A program made the translations under genes and the position numbers. Below, piece by piece: positions 29,376 through 37,639 of a DNA stretch of 64,000 bases (the first letter of the stretch is position 1; every line of letters starts with the position of its first letter). This DNA is from Pandoraea sputorum (lineage in GTDB: Bacteria; Pseudomonadota; Gammaproteobacteria; Burkholderiales; Burkholderiaceae), in NCBI RefSeq assembly GCF_000814845.2, contig NZ_CP010431.2, positions 2,356,001-2,420,000 on the forward strand, read 5' to 3'. The notes beneath the pieces were generated by a model, which did no database searches, was not told where the DNA came from, and saw only the letters and a list, made by a program, of their open reading frames with translations.

Positions 29376-29506
29376 TGAAACTGAGTGGTTTTTGTCAACG
29401 ATACGCGAAGCATTTACCGCTCAGACCCCGTAAACTTCAAACCTCAGTGATATTCGCCGCAGCAATCCTCTCCCGTTCGACTGAATCAGCAGGAAAACAC
29501 GTACCC

Positions 29507-31339
29507 ATGAAACTCGATTTGACTTTGCCCGCTGCCGAAACCGCGACCGGTGCCGTCGCCCAGCCCGTTGCTCCGCTGTCTGCCAAAGGCGCAGACCTGA
29601 TTGCGCGCACGCTGGTCGACATTGGCATCGATACGGTGTTCTGCTACCCGGGCGGAGCCAACCTCGAAATGCTCGATGCGCTCTCGCGCGTATCGATCAC
29701 GCTGGTGCGTACCGAGCATGAGCAGGGCTCCGTCTTTGGGGCGCAAGGCTATGCGCGCGCAACCGGCAAGTTGGGTGTCTGCCTGGCGACGTCCGGCCCG
29801 GGCGCGACCAATCTTGTGACGGGCATCGCCGATGCTGCGAGCGATTCGGTGCCGATCCTGGCCATCACCGGCAACGTCGCCACGCACTGGCTGGGCAAGA
29901 ACGCCTTCCAGGAAGTCGATATCGTCGCCATCACCAAGCCCGTTACGAAGCTCGCGCGTCAGGTGCGCGAAGCGCGCGACATCCCGGCGGCCCTGCGCGA
30001 AGCGGCGGCGTGCGCGCTGGCCGGACGTCCCGGTCCGGTCTTGCTCGATTTTCCGAAGGACATTCAGCAGGCGCGTCCCGAACAGCCGACAGACAAGCGC
30101 TTTACGTCTGCCGTGCCTGCGGGCATGAGCGACGAGACGGCACAACGCATTGCCGCGTTGCTCGCGCAGAGTGAGCGGCCGGTGCTCTACGCCGGTGGCG
30201 GAGTGATCGCGTCGGGGACGAGCGCACAACTGGTCGCGTTGGCCGAAGCGCTCGACTGCCCGGTCGCGCTCACGATGATGGGACTGGGGGCGGTGCCCGA
30301 CGACCATCGTTTGTTGCTCGGTCCGCTGGGCATGCACGGTGCGTATGCGGCGAACGTCGCGGTCAACGAAGCCGATCTCGTGCTGGCGCTCGGCGTGCGC
30401 TTCGACGACCGGGTGATCGGCGATCCGGCGTCGTTCGCGCGTCACGCGAAGATCGTCCACATCGACGTGGATGCTGCCGAGATCGGCAAGAACAAGCCGG
30501 TGACGCTGGGAGTGCACGCGGATCTGCGCGATGCGTTCGCTGGTCTGCTGGCGCACGCCAAACGGCGCGAGGTGCCCGCCTGGCATAAGTATCTTCGCGA
30601 GCGTCGCGAAGCCCATCCGCTGCGTGCACCGCAGATGGCAGGCGAGGCGAGTGCAGGCAAGGACGGCAGTGTGCTGACCGGGGTGGACGTCATCGCGGCG
30701 CTGGCGGCGATGCTCCCGCCCGAAGCGGTAGTCACGACGGGTGTGGGGCAGCATCAGATGTGGGCCATGCAGCACCTGCGTTTGCGCGAGCCGCGTACGT
30801 TCCTGTCGAGCGCTGGATTTGGCACGATGGGCTTCGGGTTGCCCGCGGCCATCGGCGCCAAGGTCGCGTTGCCGAACGTGCCGGTGATCGATATCGACGG
30901 CGACGGCAGCCTGAACATGTCCGTCAACGAGCTGTCGACGTGCCGTCGTTACGGCCTCGGCGTCAAGGTGCTGGTCATCAACAACCAGTGGCTGGGCATG
31001 GTCCGGCAGTGGCAGGACATGATCTATGCGCGCAACCGGGTGGCGTCGTCGCTGGTCGACCCGAACGCGCCCGATGGCGCAGACGACGGCCGTCCGTACC
31101 CGGATTTCGTGACGATTGCGGCGGGGTACGGTGTGGCGGGTGCCCGTGTCACCCGCGCCGAGGATTTGCCCGCTGCACTGGAGCGCATGCTCGAAGACCC
31201 GAGTGAGCCGTATCTGCTCGATGTGCTCGTGGCGCGTGAAGACGACGTCTACCCGATGATCCCTGCCGGTAAAACCTACCGTGATGTGGTTTTCGGTCCG
31301 GGGCAAGCCGCCGGACCGATTGCGGCGGGCGCATTCTGA
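29507..31339 (+). CDS. Acetolactate synthase large-subunit family (ThDP-dependent)
   Basis: 610-residue thiamine-diphosphate enzyme of the IlvB type. The catalytic glutamate is in VRTEHEQGSVFGAQGYARATG, the FAD/central domain spans about 210-350, and the cofactor motif runs from IDGDGSLNMSVNELS to VLVINNQ. The ATG at 29507 begins the protein; an ATG at 29366 lies in the promoter region. It would condense pyruvate to acetolactate for valine and leucine. No ilvN small subunit or ilvC follows; a terminator ends the unit. A catabolic or anaplerotic ThDP enzyme cannot be excluded. Control by the divergent Lrp regulator is likely. Confidence 0.85.
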   Translation: MKLDLTLPAAETATGAVAQPVAPLSAKGADLIARTLVDIGIDTVFCYPGGANLEMLDALSRVSITLVRTEHEQGSVFGAQGYARATGKLGVCLATSGPGATNLVTGIADAASDSVPILAITGNVATHWLGKNAFQEVDIVAITKPVTKLARQVREARDIPAALREAAACALAGRPGPVLLDFPKDIQQARPEQPTDKRFTSAVPAGMSDETAQRIAALLAQSERPVLYAGGGVIASGTSAQLVALAEALDCPVALTMMGLGAVPDDHRLLLGPLGMHGAYAANVAVNEADLVLALGVRFDDRVIGDPASFARHAKIVHIDVDAAEIGKNKPVTLGVHADLRDAFAGLLAHAKRREVPAWHKYLRERREAHPLRAPQMAGEASAGKDGSVLTGVDVIAALAAMLPPEAVVTTGVGQHQMWAMQHLRLREPRTFLSSAGFGTMGFGLPAAIGAKVALPNVPVIDIDGDGSLNMSVNELSTCRRYGLGVKVLVINNQWLGMVRQWQDMIYARNRVASSLVDPNAPDGADDGRPYPDFVTIAAGYGVAGARVTRAEDLPAALERMLEDPSEPYLLDVLVAREDDVYPMIPAGKTYRDVVFGPGQAAGPIAAGAF

Positions 31340-31443
31340 ATTTTCTGCGCAACCGGCAGGACGACCGGGAGGGCGGTAGGCCCTGCGGCACAGGCGTTTT
31401 CATGACGTGAGAATTCGGTCGTACGTCGCGAGATCGCAACGAG

Positions 31444-31468
31444 AAAACCCGCTTTGGCGGGTTTTTTT
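31444..31468 (+). terminator. Rho-independent terminator after the acetolactate synthase gene
   Basis: AAAACCCGC, loop TTTG, GCGGGTTTT is a nine-pair perfect stem that runs into seven T residues. It separates the acetolactate synthase gene from the amino-acid ABC transporter. Confidence 0.92.
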
Positions 31469-31531
31469 CGTTTCAAGGGCGCCGAGGAGTATCATTGCGC
31501 TCTTTCTGGAATCCTCGCCAAGGAAATTACT

Positions 31532-32311
31532 ATGTTGACGAAGCGCCTGGTGCTGGCCGCCGCTTGTTTTCTGACGACCTTTGCCGCGCTGCCGACAGCG
31601 CAGGCCGCCGATCCGACCTACACCGTAGGTGCAGGCGGCACGTATCGTCCGTTCGAGTTCGAAACGCCGCAAAAGGAACTGGTGGGCTTCGATATCGACA
31701 TCATCAAGGCGATCGGCAAGGCGGGCGGTTTCAACACCAAGCTGGTCAGCACCCCGTGGGAAGGCATCTTCGCCACGCTCGATCAGGGCGACCGCGACAT
31801 CATCATTTCCGGCATCACCATTACGGACAAGCGTCGTGAAATGGTCGACTTCTCGGCCCCGTACTTCCCGGCCGATCAGGTCATCATCACCTCGCCGGGC
31901 GCGAAGGTCGCCGGTCTGGCCGATCTGAAGAAGCTGCAAGTCGGTGTGGTCAATTCGAGCACGGGCGATATCGCCGTCTCGGAAGAGCTGGGCAAGGCCA
32001 GCACCGCTATCCGTCGCTTCGACAACACGCCGCTCATGCTCGAAGAGCTGTATCGCGGTGGCGTGGACGCCGCAGTGGGCGACGTCGGCGTGATCAAGTT
32101 CTACATCAAGAGCCATCCGGAAAAGCCGTTCAAGCTCGTCTACGACAGCAAGTTCAAGCGCCAGTACTTCGGTATCGCCGTGAAGAAGGGCAACAAGGTC
32201 GCGCTCGACAAGATCAATACCGGTCTGAAAAAGATCGTGGCAGACGGCACCTACGCCAAGATCTACAAGCAGTGGTTCGACGCCGACGTGCCGACCCTGC
32301 CGCAACAATAA
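31532..32311 (+). CDS. Polar amino-acid ABC transporter substrate-binding protein
   Basis: 259 residues of the SBP_bac_3 family. A signal peptide (cleavage after AQA, about residue 23) leads to the two-lobed binding domain beginning YTVGAGGTYRPFEFE, with the typical LVGFDIDIIKAIGK and WEGIFATLDQGDRDIIISG. AAGGAAATTACT precedes the ATG. It is followed by its permease and ATPase and then by arginine-catabolic genes. Arginine, ornithine or lysine are therefore the likely ligands, but the pocket cannot be read with certainty. Confidence 0.92.
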   Translation: MLTKRLVLAAACFLTTFAALPTAQAADPTYTVGAGGTYRPFEFETPQKELVGFDIDIIKAIGKAGGFNTKLVSTPWEGIFATLDQGDRDIIISGITITDKRREMVDFSAPYFPADQVIITSPGAKVAGLADLKKLQVGVVNSSTGDIAVSEELGKASTAIRRFDNTPLMLEELYRGGVDAAVGDVGVIKFYIKSHPEKPFKLVYDSKFKRQYFGIAVKKGNKVALDKINTGLKKIVADGTYAKIYKQWFDADVPTLPQQ

Positions 32312-32470
32312 GTCATTCGCAACGCGTATAAGATTCGCGCCACGCGCGCCAGAGATTCTGGCCACTCGCGGCCCGTGAGCTGATCGTCAACTACCGACGT
32401 CAACCCCCGGGCCGCGAGCGTTTTTCCGCCGGTCGGACCGGTTCGTTTCATTTTGTGAGAAAGGTGCTTC

Positions 32471-33206
32471 ATGGGTGGGTTCCAGTGGAACATCATCAGC
32501 GAATACATGCCCCTGTTCGTCGAGGGCACGCTGATGACGCTCAAGTGCACGGTGATCTGTGTGATCGCCGGCACGTTACTTGGGCTCGTGCTGGGCGTTG
32601 GCCGTCTGGCCGAAGCGCGTCACGGCTTCTATAAGTATTTCCTGCGCTACGCGGTGCAGTTCCCCGTGCGCTTCTACGTCAGTTTCTTTCGCGGCACGCC
32701 GCTGTTCGTGCAGATCCTGCTGATCCACTTCGCGTTGATGCCGTTGCTGATCAATCCGTCGGGCGGCTTGCTCGTGAGCGGCGATTTCGCCCGCGAAATC
32801 CGTTCGCAGTACGGTGCGTTCATGTCGGCCGTGCTGGCGATCTCGCTGAACGCCGGTGCCTACGTGTCGGAAATCTTCCGTGCCGGTATTCAGTCGATCG
32901 ACCGTGGCCAGGCCGAAGCGGCCCGTTCGCTCGGCATGACTTACATGCAGACGCTGCGTAAGGTGGTGCTGCCGCAGGCGTTTCGCCGCATGCTGCCGCC
33001 GCTGGGCAACAACGCCATTGCCATCGTGAAGGACTCGTCGCTCGCATCGGCCATCGGTCTGGCCGAACTGGCGTACGCTGCACGCACGGTGTCGGGGGCC
33101 TACGCGCGCTACTGGGAGCCGTATCTGACGATTTCGCTCATCTATTGGGTGATCACGCTGGTGCTGTCGGCATTTGTTCAACATCTGGAAACGAGGTACG
33201 GCAAAG

Positions 33207-33223
<17 letters not shown>
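32471..33223 (+). CDS. Polar amino-acid ABC transporter permease
   Basis: 250-residue inner-membrane permease of the HisM/GlnP family. The EAA loop reads [39 protein letters not shown]. It is longer than many members between the first two helices (residues 45-95). AGAAAGGTGCTTC precedes the ATG. It overlaps the ATPase gene by 17 bases. There is only one permease gene, so it probably acts as a homodimer. Confidence 0.92.
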
Positions 33224-33929
<706 letters not shown>

Positions 33930-34138
33930 TTCTCACGATTGCGGTGCGCACAGAGGTATATCCGCGCGTCGCATCTGATTACAATGCGAGGGTACGCGCG
34001 CTGAGTGACCGGGGTGACTTAAGGCCCCGGCGCGTCGCAGGCACCCTGAGCGCCCAGCCAGGTTTTTTTACAGGGCAGTGACCTTTGTCCGGGCCTGCCC
34101 CGCAATCGCAGATTGCACTCCGATTTCACGAGGTAGTC
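33930..34138 (+). promoter_or_regulatory. Structured leader before aruC, possible attenuator
   Basis: The 209-base gap between the transporter and aruC can form several hairpins. CCGGGG (34009-34014) pairs with CCCCGG (34025-34030), and GGGCAG near 34074 can pair with CTGCCC near 34095. A run of seven T residues lies at about 34063-34069. No known riboswitch is recognisable. It may be an attenuator, or it may just carry a promoter for aruC. Confidence 0.3.
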
Positions 34139-35380
34139 ATGAGCCAGCAAATCGCTGTGACCCGCCAGACGTTCGACGACGTGATGGTGCCCAATTACGC
34201 TCCTGCCCAGATGGTGCCCGTGCGCGGCGAAGGCTCGCGCATGTGGGATCAGGAAGGTCGCGAGTATGTCGACTTCACCGGCGGGATCGCGGTCAACGCG
34301 CTTGGCCATGCCAATCCGGAACTGGTGAAGGTGATCGAAGAGCAGGCCCGCAAGGTCTGGCACATCGGTAACGGTTATACCAACGAGCCGGTGCTGCGCC
34401 TGGCCACGGCGCTCACGCAAGCGACGTTCGCCGACAAGGCGTTCTTCTGCAATTCGGGTCTCGAAGCGAACGAAGCCGCCCTCAAGCTGGCGCGCCGCTA
34501 TGCCTACGACCACGCCGCCGAGCGTGGCGGCAAGGAAAAGAGCGAGATCATCTCGTTCTACAACTCGTTCCACGGCCGTTCGCTGTTCACCGTGAGCGTG
34601 GGCGGTCAGGCCAAGTACACCGAAGGTTTCGGTCCGATCCCGGCCGGCATCATGCATCTGCCGTACAACGATCTGGAAACCGTCCGCGCGACGATTTCGG
34701 ACGCCACGGCCGCTGTCATCGTCGAACCGGTGCAAGGTGAGGGAGGTGTGTTGCCCGCCGATCCGGAATTCCTGAAGGGGCTGCGCGAGCTGTGCGATCA
34801 GCACGGTGCGCTGCTGATTTTCGACGAAGTGCAGACGGGCGTCGGTCGTACCGGCACGCTGTATGCCTACGAACAATACGGCGTGACGCCGGACATCCTG
34901 ACCACCGCCAAGGCGCTGGGCAACGGTTATCCGATCGGCGGCATTCTCACGACGAGCAAGATTGCTGCGAGTTTCTCGCCGGGCACGCACGGCTGCACGT
35001 ACGGTGGCAACCCGCTCGCGACGGCCATCGCCGGTCGCGTGCTGGAACTGATCAACACGGCCGAGACGCTGAACGGTGTGAAGGCGCGTCACGATCATTT
35101 CGTCAAGGGCATCGAAGCGATCAACGCGCGTCACGGCGTGTTCGATCAGGTACGCGGCATGGGCCTGCTGATTGGCGCCGTGCTCAAGCCGGCGTTCGCC
35201 GGTCGTGCCAAGGACATCGTCGTCGAATCGGAGAAGAACGGTCTGATGCTGCTGGTGGCGGGCGGCGATGTGGTGCGCTTCGCGCCGTCGCTGAACATTC
35301 CTTTCGCCGACATCGACGCCGGTCTCGCCTCGCTGGAGAAGGCGGTCGCAACGGTGGCTGCCACGGCGAAGGCCGCTTAA
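34139..35380 (+). CDS. aruC: Succinylornithine/acetylornithine aminotransferase (AruC/ArgD family)
   Basis: 413-residue class III PLP aminotransferase. It shows [17 protein letters not shown], the PLP-contacting stretch [11 protein letters not shown] and [13 protein letters not shown], and the Schiff-base lysine in [14 protein letters not shown]. The same fold serves acetylornithine (ArgD) in synthesis and succinylornithine (AstC/AruC) in breakdown. The following arginine N-succinyltransferase gene favours the AST pathway; many bacteria use one enzyme for both. GAGGTAGTC precedes the ATG at 34139. Confidence 0.9.
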   Translation: MSQQIAVTRQTFDDVMVPNYAPAQMVPVRGEGSRMWDQEGREYVDFTGGIAVNALGHANPELVKVIEEQARKVWHIGNGYTNEPVLRLATALTQATFADKAFFCNSGLEANEAALKLARRYAYDHAAERGGKEKSEIISFYNSFHGRSLFTVSVGGQAKYTEGFGPIPAGIMHLPYNDLETVRATISDATAAVIVEPVQGEGGVLPADPEFLKGLRELCDQHGALLIFDEVQTGVGRTGTLYAYEQYGVTPDILTTAKALGNGYPIGGILTTSKIAASFSPGTHGCTYGGNPLATAIAGRVLELINTAETLNGVKARHDHFVKGIEAINARHGVFDQVRGMGLLIGAVLKPAFAGRAKDIVVESEKNGLMLLVAGGDVVRFAPSLNIPFADIDAGLASLEKAVATVAATAKAA

Positions 35381-35425
35381 ACGCGCTGCGAACGAAACGA
35401 GACCTGCGCCGATGCACAGGACTTC

Positions 35426-35465
35426 GGGCCGGACCGACGGATAACGTCGCTCCGGCCCTCGTTTT
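35426..35465 (+). terminator. Strong hairpin between aruC and astA
   Basis: GGGCCGGA (35426-35433) pairs with TCCGGCCC (35451-35458), with an inner GACG/CGTC pairing, followed by TCGTTTT. It looks like an intrinsic terminator or partial attenuator that would lower astA expression relative to aruC. Confidence 0.65.
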
Positions 35466-35487
35466 ATCCAACTCACGGGATGCTTCC

Positions 35488-36648
35488 ATGACGCGTCAAT
35501 CGAAAGCGACGACGACCTCCGACGTATCTGCTGCCGCCTCCGATGTATCTGCTGCCGCCGCTGACGACATCGCTGCGAATTCGCTGCGCGTGGTGCGTCT
35601 CGCGCGTCCCGGCGATCTACCCGCGCTGCTGGCGCTGGCAGCGATGGCCGGTCCGGGCATGACGTCGTTCAAGCCTGACCGGGCGGCGCTCGAAGCGCGT
35701 CTGGCGCGCGTGGCGGCGACCGTCGAAGGACATGCGCCCACGGCGGAGCAAGGCTATCTCTTCGTGATGGAAGACGTCGACACCGGCGAGATCGCAGGCG
35801 TGTGCGGACTGGAAGCCGCCGTCGGCCTGGACCAGCCGTTCTACACCTATCGCAAGGACACGATTGTCCACGCGAGCCGGGAGCTGAATGTCTGGTCGCG
35901 CATGCTGACGCTCTCGCTCTCGAACGACCTGACCGGCTACAGCGAACTCTGCTCGCTGCTGCTTGACCCGAAATGGCGCGGACACGGCAATGGCGCATTG
36001 TTGTCCAAGGCACGCTTCCTGTTCATGGCGCAGTTCCCCGAGCGGTTCGGTCCGCACGTGTGTGCCGAGTTGCGTGGCTTTTTCGACGATGAGGGCCAGA
36101 GCCCGTTCTGGCAGTCGCTCGGGCAGCACTTCTTCAAGATCGACTTCGATCAGGCAGACTACCTCACGTCCATCGGCAAGAAGTCGTTCGTGGCTGAGCT
36201 GATGCCAAAGTACCCGATTTACGTCGACTTCCTGTCGCAGCAAGCGCAAGCGGCCATCGGCGTGACGCACCGCGACACGCTGCCCGCCCGGCGTCTGCTC
36301 GAGCAGGAGGGGATGCGTTCCGGATCGCACGTGGACATCTTCGACAGCGGCCCGGTGCTCGAAGCCCGTGTTGCCGATTTGCGTGCAGCGCGCGACAGCC
36401 GGTATATGGCGGCCAATGTGATCGCCTCCACAAACGAAGACGGTAGCCCCGTACCGGCGACGCCGAACGCGGAGCCGTATCTCGTGGCATGCCTGGGCCT
36501 CGAAGGTTTTCGCGCGACGCTGGTGAACGGTCGCCCCGAACGTCGTGCGTTTGCGCTCAGCCCGCTCGCCGCGAAGGCGTTGGGCGTGAAGACAGGAGAT
36601 CGCCTCCAGGTCTTGCCGCTCAAGCCGCCGCGCGCCGAAGCGGTCTGA
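35488..36648 (+). CDS. astA: Arginine N-succinyltransferase (AstA/AruF-AruG family)
   Basis: 386-residue acyl-CoA transferase that succinylates arginine in the first AST step. The family core begins near residue 33 (LRVVRLARPGDLPALLALA) and includes GYSELCSLLLDPKWRGHGNGALLSKARFLF and AELRGFFDDEGQSPFW. The first 30 residues are an unusual Ser/Ala/Asp tail containing two copies of SDVSAAA, encoded by a 21-base tandem duplication (35518-35559). Many beta- and gammaproteobacteria carry two such genes in tandem (aruF, aruG); only one is here. It lies 107 bases after aruC with a hairpin between them. Confidence 0.92.
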   Translation: MTRQSKATTTSDVSAAASDVSAAAADDIAANSLRVVRLARPGDLPALLALAAMAGPGMTSFKPDRAALEARLARVAATVEGHAPTAEQGYLFVMEDVDTGEIAGVCGLEAAVGLDQPFYTYRKDTIVHASRELNVWSRMLTLSLSNDLTGYSELCSLLLDPKWRGHGNGALLSKARFLFMAQFPERFGPHVCAELRGFFDDEGQSPFWQSLGQHFFKIDFDQADYLTSIGKKSFVAELMPKYPIYVDFLSQQAQAAIGVTHRDTLPARRLLEQEGMRSGSHVDIFDSGPVLEARVADLRAARDSRYMAANVIASTNEDGSPVPATPNAEPYLVACLGLEGFRATLVNGRPERRAFALSPLAAKALGVKTGDRLQVLPLKPPRAEAV

Positions 36649-36665
36649 ACTCGCTCGGAACGCTA

Positions 36666-37639
36666 TCAGAACTGAATCGTCGCCGTGACCGCGTCGGTAT
36701 AGACCCCGGGGGCGGGCGTCGATTGTGGCGGCACGCGCGCATAGATGGGGATGGCCTGCACGAGCCCTGTACCGGTGCCGGTCAGTTGTGACGTCCCCGA
36801 CGTTCCGTCCCCCAGATCGTGGCGTAGCCGCTGTCGAGATATAGCTGATAGCCGATGCTCGACGTGAGGCCGCTCATTGTGCGCGACGTGACCGTTCCCA
36901 GAAGTCCGCCCGACAAGCTCACGCGATAGGCGTCGTTCTTCGTGCATTGCACCGTGAGTTGCCCGCTGCTGGTGACTGGGTTTGCGAGCGTCGATTGCGT
37001 GGCAAAGGTGATGTTGGCGGCGGCGATGGTGCAGTTGTTGATCACGGTGACGTTCGCGGTGAACGGCGAGCCAGGCGCGGCCGTCATAGCTGTGCCGCAG
37101 GCGGGCGCGGGCGAAAGCGCCGCGTAGGACGCGTATTGCAGCGAGGTGTCCGTCGACGCGAACGTCCGTGTGTAGACCGTGTTGCTGCTGCCGCTCGTGG
37201 GTACCGTCGTTTGCGACGCCGCGATCCTGCCGTAAAAGTTCACATTCTGTGTGACCGTGCCACCGAGCAGCGGCCGCGCCATTGTCAGCGAGATCACATT
37301 GCTCGTGCCGCTGCCCCACGCGGTTGAGTAGGCAGGATCTGTGAAGAGTCCGAAATTGATCGCGTTACCGGCATTCGTCAGCGTGAGTGGCTGCGTGACA
37401 TTCAACGCCAGACAGAGTTTGACGTTCGGATTGCCGGTAAGCACGGGCCAGTTGCACGATACCGGGATCGTGCCGGTCGCCGAGAGCGCGAAGCCCGAGA
37501 TCGGGCTGAACGCAGCGAACGCCAGCGTTGGCGTGCCGACGGAGCATGTCTGCGCCAGCGCACTCGCCGACAACGCGAGGCAGCCCGCTGCAATGGCGGA
37601 GTGCCGTCGCACGATCCGAAGCAGTGTCGTAAGCGTCAT
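36666..37639 (-). pseudogene. Spore coat U-domain fimbrial tip protein, frameshifted in a C5 tract
   Basis: The gene begins MTLTTLLRIVRRHSA with a signal peptide ending ALA and encodes two spore-coat-U (SCPU) domains, as in CsuE-type tip adhesins of archaic fimbriae. The first frame reads to GYATIWG and then runs into TERRGRHN and a stop at 36782, giving 285 residues. One base added to the C tract at 36809-36813 (G5 on the coding strand) restores GYATIWGDGTSGTSQLTGTG and a normal SCPU end, VTATIQF, with a stop at 36666, for 324 residues. The start overlaps the usher stop. The lesion may be real, phase-variable, or a base-calling error in a homopolymer. Confidence 0.82.

Noticed and set aside
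29486..31306. 606-codon minus-strand frame
   Set aside because: Shadow of the acetolactate synthase gene; His/Arg-rich and unlike any family.
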